Numbered from the stretch's first letter, positions 38,091 through 48,593 are shown. The stretch: DNA of 64,000 bases from JBKBII01 sp046299415 (GCA_046299415.1 JBKBII010000002.1:248001-312000), one strand, 5' to 3'. The notes: generated from the sequence alone by a model not told the origin. Made by a program: numbers and translations.

Positions 38091-38449
38091 GGACTGCTCC
38101 GGGTCGGGCCTAAGTCGGCTCACGGACGTTGGTGACTTTTTATCAGCGAATATCACACGCGAGCTGCACTCATCGTCGGTCGAACCACGGCGTACCGGCG
38201 CTCACAGTCGCCGCGGGCGCGATGTCGCACTTCTGTTTTGCCTCGCGCTGGAGCCCACGGCACTCGATGCACCGCAAAAAATCAGCAGGACGCGACCCCA
38301 GCGCGGCCCGAATTCACGCAACCGGTAGCTCACGCGTCCATCGACGCGCCGACCCGTATCGCCAACGACGTCGATCGGGCCGCTCAACGGTCGCCCTTCG
38401 CCGCGTAACGACTCACAGCGACTCACGCCCTGATCGACGTACGACGCGC
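38091..38449. other. guaB-guaA spacer, no gene seen
   Basis: About 360 bp between guaB and guaA, which are usually nearly adjacent. No gene or terminator recognised. Confidence 0.5.
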
Positions 38450-39907
38450 TCAATCGATCCGGTAGTTCGGTGCTTCCTTGGTGATCGTCACGTCGTGCAC
38501 GTGGCTCTCGCGCATCCCGGCGGTCGTCACGCGAACGAAGCGCGCACGTTCGTGCAAAGTTGCAAGATCCGCCGCACCCACGTAGCCCATGGACGATCGC
38601 ACACCGCCGATCAGCTGATAAAGAATGGCAGAGATCGGTCCTTTGTACGGCACTCGGCCCTCAATGCCCTCCGGCACGAATTTGTCCGCGCCCGAGCCCT
38701 CCTGAAAATAACGATCGGACGAGCCCTGCTGCATCGCACCCAATGAGCCCATGCCGCGATAGCTCTTATACGAGCGGCCCTGGTACAGCTCAACCTCGCC
38801 GGGCGCCTCTTCGGTACCCGCCAGCAGGGAGCCGAGCATCACGCAATCCGCTCCCGCAGCCAACGCCTTGGCGAAATCGCCGGAAAAGCGGATACCGCCA
38901 TCGGCAATGACCGGGATACCTCGACCTTTCAAGGCCGCCGCAACATCAGAAATCGCCGTGATCTGCGGCACGCCAACACCCGCGACGATTCGAGTCGTGC
39001 AGATCGATCCCGGCCCAATCCCCACCTTCACGCCGTCGGCGCCCACATCGACAAGCGCCAAGGCCGCTTCCGCCGTCGCGATATTGCCACCGACCACCGG
39101 CAGATCAGGGTACTCCCGCTTGACCCAGGCCACCCGATCAAGCACGCCCTGGGAGTGCCCATGCGCGGTGTCAACGACCACCAGATCAACCCCGGCCTCG
39201 ACCAACGCCGCAACCCGTTCATCGGTACCGGCGCCGACGCCCACCGCTGCGCCCACACGCAAGCGGCCCGCCCCGTCTTTCGACGCCAGCGGGTGCTCGG
39301 TGGATTTTTGAATGTCCTTGACCGTCACCATGCCGCGCAACTCGAAACGACCGTTGACGACGAGGAGCTTCTCGATGCGATGCTGATGCAACAGCGCCAT
39401 GACCTCGTCGCGGCTGGCGCCTTCATGAACAGTGACAAGGCGTGGCTTTGGTGTCATCACCTCGGTAATCGGCGCGTCCATTCGCGTCTCGAAGCGCAGG
39501 TCACGCGAGGTCACGATTCCGACCAACTCGGTACCGTCGACCACCGGGACGCCCGAGATGCCATGCTCCCGCGTCAAACGAACGACTTCACCGACCGTGG
39601 CCCGTGGTGTTGTCGTTATCGGATCGACGATAACGCCCGATTCGTATTTTTTTACACGCCGGACCTCACGTGCCTGTGCCTCAATACTCAGGTTCTTGTG
39701 AACGATGCCGATGCCGCCTTCCTGCGCGATGGCAATCGCCAATCGCGCCTCGGTCACGGTATCCATTGCCGCCGACAAAATCGGCATCGAGACCTCGATA
39801 CCGCGGGCGACACAGGTGCGCAGATCGACGTCTTTCGGCATGACCTTAGAATGGCCGGGCACGAGCAGAACGTCGTCAAAGGTGAGGGCTTCCGAGATGA
39901 TATTCAC
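38450..39907 (-). CDS. guaB: IMP dehydrogenase
   Basis: Oxidises IMP to XMP with NAD+. TIM barrel interrupted by two CBS domains (VIVDPITTTPRATVGE... to DIQKSTEHP). The catalytic loop is GIGPGSICTTRIV with the active-site cysteine, then VIADGGIRFSGD, and the flap SYRGMGSLGAM with SSDRYFQ. 485 aa, as expected. The start is GTG 39907, coding NIISEALTFDDVLLVP next, with GGAG 7 nt upstream; the upstream open frame (to 39994) is not conserved. Confidence 0.96.
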   Translation of the reverse strand: MNIISEALTFDDVLLVPGHSKVMPKDVDLRTCVARGIEVSMPILSAAMDTVTEARLAIAIAQEGGIGIVHKNLSIEAQAREVRRVKKYESGVIVDPITTTPRATVGEVVRLTREHGISGVPVVDGTELVGIVTSRDLRFETRMDAPITEVMTPKPRLVTVHEGASRDEVMALLHQHRIEKLLVVNGRFELRGMVTVKDIQKSTEHPLASKDGAGRLRVGAAVGVGAGTDERVAALVEAGVDLVVVDTAHGHSQGVLDRVAWVKREYPDLPVVGGNIATAEAALALVDVGADGVKVGIGPGSICTTRIVAGVGVPQITAISDVAAALKGRGIPVIADGGIRFSGDFAKALAAGADCVMLGSLLAGTEEAPGEVELYQGRSYKSYRGMGSLGAMQQGSSDRYFQEGSGADKFVPEGIEGRVPYKGPISAILYQLIGGVRSSMGYVGAADLATLHERARFVRVTTAGMRESHVHDVTITKEAPNYRID

Positions 39908-40678
39908 TTGAGTCTCCGCGTGGCCTGCGGCTGTCCGCATACGCGCAGCACCTACACCCGATCCTGGCTTTTGATCGTCACCGCCGCTGCACATCGAGCG
40001 TCAGGCATAACGACAAAGCGCCGTTCGAGCGCGCAACAGGCGAAGGCGCGAACGCATCGCCATGAGCATCCCGTGCAGACAACCCCGGCGACACCCGGCC
40101 AAAGCGTTGACAAGCCCCGACAGCGCGTGCGTTTACGCGGACAATGCCAATTCGTGATTGTATCGGATGCGGCTGCGTCTCGTGACGTTGGCGAAAAATC
40201 AATCGGATCAGCGATAGGGAATATCCTTCAGTCGGCAAAGAGCATTTCGCGCCAGATGCGCAGCCGCGGCGCTTGATCGAATGAGCAAGCGTTTCAGCCC
40301 CCAATGATGAACATCGGTGGGCGCGCAGTCTCGCACGGAGCCTGCAAAAAAGCAGAGTGAGTGCCTGATTCAACAGCACCGCCCGATTCAAGCCGCATCA
40401 AACAGACACCACGAAGCCGCAGGCGCAACGGCATTCTCAGCGCAGCGCCACAAGCTTGGCGTCGCGCGCACAGTCGACGTCAACGGCCCAAACAGGAACA
40501 ATCACCAAGCGATCACAATACAAGCCAGCCGCAGCAGCCACGATGCCAATCCGGCGCACAAAGGCGGCGCCAAACCGCTTCATTCGAGCACATTCTGCAT
40601 CAGCATCTCGACGGCCACCGCGTGCCGGGAACGGCCGGCTTGATCAACCCATCACGTTGACCCGGAATTACAACGCCC
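39908..40678. other. Divergent intergenic region guaB / xseA
   Basis: About 770 bp without a recognisable gene. It holds the promoters of both genes; I cannot place them with confidence. Confidence 0.5.
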
Positions 40679-42208
40679 ATGGCCCGAACGCCCCGCCCAC
40701 GACCGGCTTACCTTGGCGATCGTAACGAACTCGCCGACACTCACGATCACCCACTGAGTGTTGCCGAACTCAATCGCGAAGTCGAACGACTGCTGTTCAA
40801 CACACTCGGCCTCGTCTACGTCGAGGGCGAAGTTGCCGGCAAGCGCGCTTATCCATCCGGACACGTGTATTTCACATTGAAGGACGCGGAAGCCACGGTC
40901 TCTTGCGTACTGTTTCGTACACGAAGGAGCCGCGCCGCCGACTTTACCGACGGCGATCTCGTCAGGCTGCGCGCCAAACCCAGTCTTTACACCGCACGAG
41001 GGCAGTTTCAACTGGTGGTCGAAAGCGTCGAGCCCGCGGGTGCCGGCGCGCTGCTCGCGGCGTTTGAAGCCCTCAGACAAAAGTTGCTTAAGGAAGGCCT
41101 GTTCGACGCCGACCGCAAACGCAGTCTGCCGCGATTCGTGCATCGGCTCGGGGTTATTACGAGTCCACAAGGGGACGTGCGCCACGACATCGCGCGCACG
41201 CTCGCGCGACGCTTCCCGCTGTTGCTGCCGTTCAAACTCTATCCCTGTGCGGTCCAGGGGGCGCGTGCTGCGCCGCAAATCGTCGCCACCATCGAGCAGG
41301 CCAACAGCGACGCCTTTTGCGACGTATTGATCATCGCCCGCGGCGGCGGCTCGCTCGAAGACCTCTGGGCGTTCAACGAAGAAATCGTCGTCCGCGCCGT
41401 CGCCAACTCGGCGATCCCCATCGTAAGCGGTGTTGGCCACGAAACAGACACCACCCTGACCGACTTCGCCGCCGATCTGCGCGCACCAACGCCGACCGGC
41501 GCCGCCGAGGCTGTAAGCCCCGATCAAAAAGAACTCCGTGCCCGAATTCAGGTTCTCGCACAACGTGCCCGCCGCCAGGCCGAGCGCGCCACACAGCAAC
41601 TCCAAGAGCGTCTGGGGCAGATCGAACGCCGTCTCGATCTCCAGCATCCACGCCGCAACGTCGAATATCACGCACAACGGATCGACGATCTCGCCATGCG
41701 CATCGAGCGACTACTGCGCCGCAGGCTTGCTGAGCAACAGGTGCGCCTCAAGCAACTCGCCGATCGCCATCGCCGCAATCACCCGCTGCGACAGATCCAA
41801 TCCATGCGCGAAAACCTCGCGCGTTACGCGCGCCGCCTGCCAAAGCGTGCTCACGAGCACATCGAGCAAGAGCGCTCAAGCCTGGACCAACTGACGCTGC
41901 GCCTGCGCAGGATTCATCGGCAGATCGATATGGACCTCATCGCACATGACCGAGGCATCAAACGCCTCGATCGCCGTCTACGCACCGCAGGCCTCAACAC
42001 GCGCAACGACGCTAGCAATCGCTTGCACGCCTTGATACGCGCACTCGCAGCGCTCAGCCCATTGGCCGTCGTCGATCGCGGCTACGCGATCGTGCGCAAC
42101 AGCGAGGGCCGAGTCATCTCAAGAACCGACCAAGCGCCAATCGGAGCCGCTCTACAAATCACGCTCAGCGACGGCGCTATTGATGTTCGTGTCGAGGATC
42201 GACGCTGA
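40679..42208 (+). CDS. xseA: Exodeoxyribonuclease VII large subunit
   Basis: 509 residues. OB-fold N-terminus with LSVAELNREVERLL, VYVEGEVAG and GHVYFTLKD. The catalytic domain has VITSPQGDVRHDI, ARGGGSLEDLWAFNEE and SGVGHETDTTLTDFAAD. A long coiled coil (about 275-400) ends near VVDRGYAIV. Degrades single-stranded DNA with the small subunit XseB, which is not in this window. ATG 40679 has only a weak GGA upstream. Rather basic and Arg-rich coiled coil, otherwise normal. Confidence 0.94.
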   Translation: MARTPRPRPAYLGDRNELADTHDHPLSVAELNREVERLLFNTLGLVYVEGEVAGKRAYPSGHVYFTLKDAEATVSCVLFRTRRSRAADFTDGDLVRLRAKPSLYTARGQFQLVVESVEPAGAGALLAAFEALRQKLLKEGLFDADRKRSLPRFVHRLGVITSPQGDVRHDIARTLARRFPLLLPFKLYPCAVQGARAAPQIVATIEQANSDAFCDVLIIARGGGSLEDLWAFNEEIVVRAVANSAIPIVSGVGHETDTTLTDFAADLRAPTPTGAAEAVSPDQKELRARIQVLAQRARRQAERATQQLQERLGQIERRLDLQHPRRNVEYHAQRIDDLAMRIERLLRRRLAEQQVRLKQLADRHRRNHPLRQIQSMRENLARYARRLPKRAHEHIEQERSSLDQLTLRLRRIHRQIDMDLIAHDRGIKRLDRRLRTAGLNTRNDASNRLHALIRALAALSPLAVVDRGYAIVRNSEGRVISRTDQAPIGAALQITLSDGAIDVRVEDRR

Positions 42209-42606
42209 CATCAAGCCGCCACATGCCGCCACATATCGAGATAGAACGAGCGAATCTCGCATGAACTCCGCCCGCTTCTCGGCAACGACAAACGGATCAA
42301 GACTGACCAGCTGCGAAGCCGAGCCGAGCGAATACCCACTTCACCGAATGCCGCGCCACGCGATACGAGCGACTTGAGCGAAGCCGGCCCAAGACAGCGG
42401 CTGCGTTATCCAACGTCCTGATTAAAATCGCGCTCGACCGACACCGCCGTGCGACAGTCTTTCGATGACGGCCCATTCAAAAGAATGACTCGGCGTTTGG
42501 CGTTCCCAGCCCAGCCGCACTCGCCTGCTGGATTCCGTTCAGGCTGCGCGCAACTCATGAAGTCGCCGCCAGTTCGATCCAGGACACTTCGCGGCAACAC
42601 GCGCGA
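42209..42606. other. Intergenic between convergent xseA and cbbY
   Basis: About 400 bp; no gene and no convincing terminator. Confidence 0.5.
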
Positions 42607-43407
42607 TCAAGCCATTTTTGACTGTGCTGCCGCATGCCAAGCTCGCAACGCTCCAAGCCCGACGCGGCCCTCTGGCAGTTCAACCGGTGGGAGGCCCGCA
42701 AGATGATGCGCCGGCGCCTCGCCACAACCCAAACCATTGAGTACCGCAACCGCACCCGAGAAATCCTGAGCAGCCGTGTACGGATTGATTGTCACGACTG
42801 TCGCCACATCAGCTGCCAGTGCCGCCCGCAAGCCATTCTCGGAATCCTCGAGGGCCAGCGTCTCACGGGCATCGAGATTCAGCGCAGAAAGCGCGTAGTG
42901 ATAAATATCGGGCGCTGGTTTTTTCGCCGCAACGATATCCCCGGCGGCGATAACCTCAAACATCTCAAAGGCAACCGCTCCGAGTGCCGGCGCGACCGAC
43001 GCCTTCAGCAACGCATCGACGTTTGCCGGCGTTGTCGTCGTCACGACTGCGAGTCTCACACCGCTGTCCCACGCCTCACGCAGTAACGCTGCAACACCTG
43101 GCCGCAACGGAATCCCGCCAGCCTCGAGCAATGCGACGTAGTGCCGCGTCTTCGCGGCATGCAACCCGCGGATCAAGTCATCGAGATCGTCGCGCTCGAG
43201 CCAATCCGGATGATCCTCGGCAAGATAGGCGCGAATCCGCTCCTTACCACCGGTGACGCGCAGCAACGCACCATAGCGCTCGACCGACCACTGCCAATCG
43301 AGGCCAGCCTCCGCAAACGCGGCGTTGAACGCGGGCCGGTGGCCATCGCGCTCGGTATCGGCAAGCGTACCGTCAACATCCCACAACAACGCGCGCAGTT
43401 CGCTCAC
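42607..43407 (-). CDS. cbbY: CbbY-type HAD phosphatase (xylulose-1,5-bisphosphatase)
   Basis: 266-residue HAD hydrolase. Motif I is DVDGTLADTE (nucleophile D10, acid D12), motif II VTTTTPANVD, motif III AAKKPAPDIY and motif IV ALEDSENGL. The cap sequence, LDWQWSVERYGALLRVTGGKERI, is specific to CbbY rather than to generic phosphoglycolate phosphatases. CbbY removes xylulose-1,5-bisphosphate, a misfire inhibitor of Rubisco, so its presence implies a Calvin cycle in this organism, although no cbb genes are beside it here. The C-terminus extends about 30 residues beyond usual. Confidence 0.87.
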   Translation of the reverse strand: MSELRALLWDVDGTLADTERDGHRPAFNAAFAEAGLDWQWSVERYGALLRVTGGKERIRAYLAEDHPDWLERDDLDDLIRGLHAAKTRHYVALLEAGGIPLRPGVAALLREAWDSGVRLAVVTTTTPANVDALLKASVAPALGAVAFEMFEVIAAGDIVAAKKPAPDIYHYALSALNLDARETLALEDSENGLRAALAADVATVVTINPYTAAQDFSGAVAVLNGLGCGEAPAHHLAGLPPVELPEGRVGLGALRAWHAAAQSKMA

Positions 43408-44458
43408 ATCGAGCCCCTCGTTCTTCGATAGATCATGGACACCACTCCAGCGAACGATAACGCAGCGACCGCCCCACGCGCGTTCGAACCCTCATCGCGC
43501 CAGACGAGATCGCAAAAGCCGAAAGGCCAACAACCGAACAAAACAAGCGGACGACAAACGGTGTAGCCGATGTGTAAGCATCAATGCCGAGGGCAAACGC
43601 GGCCCGTCAATGCGCCGTGACTGCCAAGCGAGCGACGTCTGCGCATGGCCAGCGCCGGCGGTCAGAACCGCGCGCCTCGGTCATCGACCCATCCACGCCG
43701 TAATAACCCTGTCATCGGACCGCCCTAAACACGGCGCATGAATCTAGTCAGCCGAATAGAACGATTCCTGCCGACGGCTGCAGGCCCAAAGCGCTCTCGA
43801 ATCCCTCAGGCAAGCTCGATCGCCGTTTCACAAACACAAACCCTACACCCTACGACCCCGGGCAAGGAGTTGCCGAACGAGTGAAACTTTGTTACAAACC
43901 CGCGCCGTTTTGCGTGATCCAAAACAACAGGGGAGCGGCCTCGATGGGCGCCCGTCACGCGACAACCGATTCGGCAGGCCGTTCGGAGACGCGAATCCGT
44001 CGCGATCAAGGGCGCGATCGAGATTGTCCCAGGTCGTAAGTATCGTTCGGCGATAACCGGAGTCACAAATACCCAAGATTGCCTGACCATCAATTTCCAA
44101 CGCCCGAGCCTGTCCAGACACGAGGCTGCCCAAACCCGAGGCTGTCCAAACCCGAGGATGCCGCAGCCGAGTGAGGCCAGGTTCAGGCAACGCAATATCC
44201 GGCCGCTCGCGCGAAATCGCGAAGACGGATCCACGACCGACGATCGCCTCCGGCGACAGATATCAAACCGCCGCAGTTCGAGCGGCCCGACAGGTTCAAC
44301 GATTCAGCCGTGCACCGCGCGAGGAGAACCAGACAGCACAACGACTTCAACAGGCAGCGTGGTCGCCGAACACGCCTAGTCGGACCCCAGCGCGGCCCAG
44401 CACGAAAAGCCCATCCGATACATCCGCCCCACCCTTCTTCTAGTCAAGGAGTGTACCC
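43408..44458. other. 1-kb stretch without a gene, containing a tandem repeat
   Basis: About 1050 bp between cbbY and dksA. It contains four copies of a 16-bp unit (44105-44168). Minus frames at 43806-44234 translate this repeat and show no family features. Confidence 0.5.
44105..44168. repeat. Tandem repeat, four 16-bp units
   Basis: Units at 44105, 44121, 44137 and 44153 with consensus CGAGGCTGTCCAAACC; copies 2 and 3 differ at one base, copies 1 and 4 are degenerate. Non-coding, about 290 bp upstream of dksA. Confidence 0.85.
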
Positions 44459-44935
44459 GTGGCACAAACCTCTCGCGCGGCAAAATCCAAAGATCAAAAC
44501 CAACCTGCTCCATCATCGAGCCACATGGTGACCGGCGGCCTCGCGCCTTACCAAGTTGGCGAAGACGAGGAGTACATGAGCGCCGCACAGCTCGCGCATT
44601 TTCGCGAACTGCTCCTGCGCTGGAAGCGTGAATTGATGGAAGAGGTCGATCGCACGGTCGGGCACATGCGCCAGGACGCGGCCAACTTTGCAGACCCGGC
44701 GGATCGCGCCACTCAAGAAGAAGAATTCGGCCTCGAGCTCCGCGCACGCGACCGCGAGCGCAAACTCTGCAAGAAGATCGACGAAGCTCTGCGCCGCATC
44801 GACGCCGGCGACTACGGCTGGTGCGAATCCTGCGGTGTCGAAATCGGCATTCGGCGTTTGGAAGTTCGGCCGACTGCGACACTGTGCATCGACTGCAAGA
44901 CCATCGCCGAAATCAAAGAACGGCAAATGGCCTGA
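44459..44935 (+). CDS. dksA: RNA polymerase-binding transcription factor DksA
   Basis: 158 residues. The coiled-coil hairpin carries the tip acids in DPADRATQEEEFGLELR, and a C-terminal zinc finger C-x2-C-x17-C-x2-C (CESC ... CIDC) ends before KERQMA. With ppGpp it tunes rRNA and stress promoters through the RNA polymerase secondary channel. Starts at GTG 44459 with AAGGAG 7 nt upstream, a strong site. gluQ follows after about 300 bp, the standard gammaproteobacterial order. Confidence 0.95.
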   Translation: MAQTSRAAKSKDQNQPAPSSSHMVTGGLAPYQVGEDEEYMSAAQLAHFRELLLRWKRELMEEVDRTVGHMRQDAANFADPADRATQEEEFGLELRARDRERKLCKKIDEALRRIDAGDYGWCESCGVEIGIRRLEVRPTATLCIDCKTIAEIKERQMA

Positions 44936-45241
44936 TCTGCAGCCCGCGCGTCGAGAGACCCGCAGGCACGCCGGCAAAACTCCAGTGCATCTTCGATCCC
45001 GCTTCGTCATGCTCAAGGAGAGGCCGAGCAAGTGTCTACACAGGCGCATCGCTGTATTGCGCGGCGCTCGCATTGAACGCCACGCCCCACGGCAAGCGCG
45101 CGCCCATCAGCGTTTACCAATGACTCGCGGGCTCGATCGTCGTCTCGTCAGGCATCGCGACCGAAGCGAGTCGTCGCCGCAGGATTTGCGGCAACAGCCC
45201 CAAAAGCACACGCGACCGTGGCGGCAGGGACTGTGTTACCC
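44936..45241. other. dksA-gluQ spacer
   Basis: About 306 bp if gluQ begins at 45242. No gene or terminator recognised; part of it may be coding if gluQ starts earlier. Confidence 0.4.
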
Positions 45242-46555
45242 ATGTCTACAGCCATAAACAGTACGTTTTCGCGCCCGGCGATGACCCTTCGTACGCCGCT
45301 GTTGGGTTGTGGCGATCGCCCCGTACCAAGGGGCATCTCTGAGAACGAAAGCGTCGACAGCGCTTCAGGCCAACCCCAAGGCTTACCCAATCACCGCACC
45401 GAGCCGACACCCGCCCTGCTGAGGCCGGTTGTCGGGCGATTCGCGCCTACACCCTCTGGCCATCTCCACGCTGGATCCGTGTTCTCGGCCTTGATGAGCT
45501 GGCTGGACGCACGTGCGTGGGGCGGCGAATGGTTCTTGCGCATCGACGACCTCGATGCGCCACGTGTACTGCCCGGCGCAGAACACCACATCATTGCCGA
45601 ACTGGCGCGCATCGGCCTCGAACCGGACCGCGCCATTGCGCGCCAGCAAGGGCGACAGACCCGATACCGCGAAATCACTGAAGCGCTGGCGCAGAGCGGT
45701 CATCTGTTCGCCTGTCGCTGCAGTCGACGCAATCTTGCGGCTGCGACACTGCGCTTTGCTGACGGGCCCATCTACCCGGGCACCTGCAAACCAGCGCCGA
45801 TACCGCGATCGGCATCGAGCCGCTCGCCTCATCACTCAGGTAACCGCCCGGCTCAAACGCGCGCAACCGTCGACCCACACGCGCTGCGGCTGGCTCTCGA
45901 AACACAACCGTTGACGATCCACGACGTGGTGCTTGGCGAAATCTGGGCCAACCCTTCGTTGCTCGGCGGTGATTTCATCGTGCAGCGGCGCGATGGGCAG
46001 GCCAACTCACTGCTCGCCGGCCTGATCGACGATCTCGACAGCGGCGTGAATCGATGGGTTCGCGGCATCGATCTGCTGACCTTTAGTCTGCGACAGCACC
46101 GTCTGATCGACCATTTGAAAACCGTCGGACTCCACAACGGACCGCGACAGACCAGCCACCCAACCTCGCCCGAGCATCCGACGCCCAACGACAGCCCCGG
46201 GAACGGTCCCGGGATCGTTCCCGGGGCGCTACGCCATGGACACATTCACATCGCCAGCTGGCACCATCCGCTCGCGCGCGCAATTGACGGCAAAAAATTG
46301 TCGAAATCGCGTTCAGCTCCACCAACCCACGATCGCCCTGCTCCTCAATTACTGGCACAAGCACTTTCCGCGTTGCCCGCTCTTCCCGGCGACGACGACT
46401 TAAGGGGGCTGATTCAAACCGCACGCAGGGCCCAGCACGACGACCGAGGCCTCAACCAAGCCCTGCTCGACGAAGCACTACGAGTCACTGGCCCGTTCAT
46501 TCGTAACGCCACGCTGCGCTGGGCCGACGACACCCATCTTTTGGACAGACGCTGA
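45242..46555 (+). CDS. gluQ: Glutamyl-Q tRNA(Asp) synthetase
   Basis: Truncated GluRS paralogue that glutamylates the queuosine base of tRNA-Asp. The HIGH-like motif is APTPSGHLHAGS. RIDDLDAPRV and the zinc site (CRC ... YPGTC) follow, and the KMSKS-like motif is KKLSKSR. No anticodon-binding domain, as expected. Oddities: homology starts about 60 residues after the first ATG, and about 30 extra Pro/His/Gly residues (TSHPTSPEHPTPNDSPG...) sit before the HIASWHHP block. Start uncertain (ATG 45242 or 45281; GTG 45218 also open). Downstream of dksA. Confidence 0.9.
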   Translation: MSTAINSTFSRPAMTLRTPLLGCGDRPVPRGISENESVDSASGQPQGLPNHRTEPTPALLRPVVGRFAPTPSGHLHAGSVFSALMSWLDARAWGGEWFLRIDDLDAPRVLPGAEHHIIAELARIGLEPDRAIARQQGRQTRYREITEALAQSGHLFACRCSRRNLAAATLRFADGPIYPGTCKPAPIPRSASSRSPHHSGNRPAQTRATVDPHALRLALETQPLTIHDVVLGEIWANPSLLGGDFIVQRRDGQANSLLAGLIDDLDSGVNRWVRGIDLLTFSLRQHRLIDHLKTVGLHNGPRQTSHPTSPEHPTPNDSPGNGPGIVPGALRHGHIHIASWHHPLARAIDGKKLSKSRSAPPTHDRPAPQLLAQALSALPALPGDDDLRGLIQTARRAQHDDRGLNQALLDEALRVTGPFIRNATLRWADDTHLLDRR

Positions 46556-47180
46556 CTCAGGTTCTGCATGGACGCAGCCCGCCCTTGCACGGCGCGCGCT
46601 TCCCGTCTTGACGACAGCTGCTATCCGCTATCCCGCAGCCCCTGCTCCGCGGGGCTTGCACGACGGGCTACGTGAATTTCTTCGGCGTTTTCAGCAAAGC
46701 CAATGTCTTTGCAGGCGACTCCAGGCAAGATCAGGCCCATGACTGTTCCGGATCACAGCCCCGGATCACAGCAAATGGCACAAAGAGATCAACACGCGCA
46801 ATCGCCGAATCCGTGGGCACGGGACCAGACACGGGACAACAGGCGATTCAAACAAGAATCGGCGAAGGAATTCGCCCCGCAGGGGCCCTGCCAGCGACTT
46901 ATCACAGCCTTCGCCACACTAAGACGGAGTCATCCGATCAAGACTCAAGCGCCAACGCTTACTCTGTCAATCGGCTAAAGACCCAAAGCAGCGCCGGACA
47001 CAAGCCCGCATCGCAGCGCGACGATTTACTCGAAAAACACCAAAGCGATCAATCGTTGCTGATGACCGCGACGACGACCACGGACGTCCTCGAGAGGCAA
47101 CCATCACGGCCGCTGATCACGGTGCCAAGCCGGTGCCAAGCGCAGCCGGTTATCGGGGGCTAGCGGTGAGTGATGGGCGG
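46556..47180. other. Intergenic between convergent gluQ and histidine kinase gene
   Basis: About 625 bp. The plus frame 46672-47163 (163 codons) is polar, with no family features and no good ribosome-binding site; I do not call it. A short stem (AGCCCC/GGGGCT near 46637-46656) lacks a T-run. Confidence 0.45.
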
Positions 47181-48593
47181 CTAGCTGAAACGAAACGCCA
47201 CTCTCGCCCCACCGAGCGCCGGCGCCCGCGTAATGATCAAGCGACCGCCGTAATCCTCAACCAGGCTTTTGACGATATCGAGCCCGAGACCATGGTTACC
47301 GCCCTCCATCACCGGCGAGCGGTCGTTCTCGTCGAGGCGTCGGCCCCGTCCAAGCGCTTCGGGCACGCCAGAATCTTTCTCTGAACCGCTCAACGCCTCC
47401 GCCGGGAACCCCGGGCCATCGTCGTCAACCGCCAGTAATACGCCCCGGTCATCGCGCTCGAGCGTGACCTCGACCCGCGATTTAGCAAACCGGATGGCAT
47501 TGTCGAGAACATTCCCCAGAAGCTCGAACAGCGCGCCGGGCTCGATACGCAACTCGATCGACGCATCGAGCCTGCTGCCCAACCGCACATTGCGGGCCGC
47601 CGCAATACGATCGAGCGCCGATACCGTACGTTCGATCGTCTGTGCGACCTGCAACGGCGCGATAAACGGATCCGGCGTTCCTCGGCCCGCCTGAGACAGT
47701 TGAAATTGAATGATCGATAGCATGCGATCGACCTGCTCACGCGCCTGATCGATGCGTGGCTGACTGGACTCGAGATCGAGCCGCAATGCCGACAGAGGCG
47801 TTTTTAAAGAATGCGCCAGATCGGCCAAGGCATTGCGCTGCCGCTCGAGTCGTTTGGCGTTGAACTCGAGCAAGAGATTGATGCTGTCGGTCAGCGACTG
47901 GATCTCTGGCGGATAGCTGCCGCGCATGCGCAGCTCGCGACCGTCGCGCAGCCGGTCGAGATCGACGCGCACGGACTTCAACGGACGCAACCCCCAACGG
48001 ACGACGGCCGCAATTAGTGCGATCAGCAAGATCAGCGTCATCGACCCCAACAACAACCACAGCTGCCGTCGGTAGCGCTCCAGTTGCCGATCGAGCAAAC
48101 GGCGGTCCTCCAACATCTGAAACGTGACGGGGATCAGATCACCGTCCACCTCCCATTCGACGGTCTGTGAGCGCTGAATGAAACGTCTCTCGCGCCAATC
48201 CGAAAGGTCGACCCCGATGGCAGAAGGCGATCGCCACAGCACTTGCGGCGGCGCCACCCCGCCCACAGAGAGCACCCGTGCATAAAGTCCGCTACCGGGC
48301 AACTGCAAACGCGCCTCGGGGAGGACGGTCGGTAACGTGACCTCACGCGGGCCGGCCACATCGGCCGCCCCCATCAACAGAAGAATCTGCGCCTCGAGGC
48401 GCGTTTGCGCGGCGGCCTCAACGTTATCGCGAAACGCCTGCTCCAAAACCAGGGCGGTCAACATCGCAAAAAACAACGTGACAACCATGACCACGAGGGT
48501 GACGCGCAGCCGCAGGTCGATGTGGCGCATCCAACCTGCTCTGCGAATCCTGTCACGACGACGCGTACCCGGTCGCGACAGCCATTCACTCAT
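47181..48593 (-). CDS. phoQ: Sensor histidine kinase, PhoQ-like
   Basis: 470 residues. TM1 (28-50), periplasmic sensor (51-178), TM2 (179-199), HAMP-like linker, H-box LADLAHSLKTPLSAL with phospho-acceptor H261, N-box LLGNVLDNAIRFAK, G1 DDDGPGF and G2 HGLGLDIVKS. The Asp-Leu-Ala-His-Ser-Leu-Lys-Thr-Pro form of the H-box is typical of the PhoQ group. Stimulus unknown here; divalent cations or envelope stress are usual. Start ATG 48593 overlaps the regulator stop by 8 nt (ATGAGTGA), implying translational coupling. ATG 48530 is an alternative. About 25 polar residues lie between G1 and G2. Confidence 0.88.
   Translation of the reverse strand: MSEWLSRPGTRRRDRIRRAGWMRHIDLRLRVTLVVMVVTLFFAMLTALVLEQAFRDNVEAAAQTRLEAQILLLMGAADVAGPREVTLPTVLPEARLQLPGSGLYARVLSVGGVAPPQVLWRSPSAIGVDLSDWRERRFIQRSQTVEWEVDGDLIPVTFQMLEDRRLLDRQLERYRRQLWLLLGSMTLILLIALIAAVVRWGLRPLKSVRVDLDRLRDGRELRMRGSYPPEIQSLTDSINLLLEFNAKRLERQRNALADLAHSLKTPLSALRLDLESSQPRIDQAREQVDRMLSIIQFQLSQAGRGTPDPFIAPLQVAQTIERTVSALDRIAAARNVRLGSRLDASIELRIEPGALFELLGNVLDNAIRFAKSRVEVTLERDDRGVLLAVDDDGPGFPAEALSGSEKDSGVPEALGRGRRLDENDRSPVMEGGNHGLGLDIVKSLVEDYGGRLIITRAPALGGARVAFRFS

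Noticed and set aside
36624..38135. 503-codon plus-strand open frame
   Set aside because: Antisense to guaA, whose protein is unmistakable; the plus frame is a GC-rich shadow.
46672..47163. 163-codon plus-strand frame between gluQ and the kinase gene
   Set aside because: Polar, compositionally odd, no ribosome-binding site, no family resemblance.
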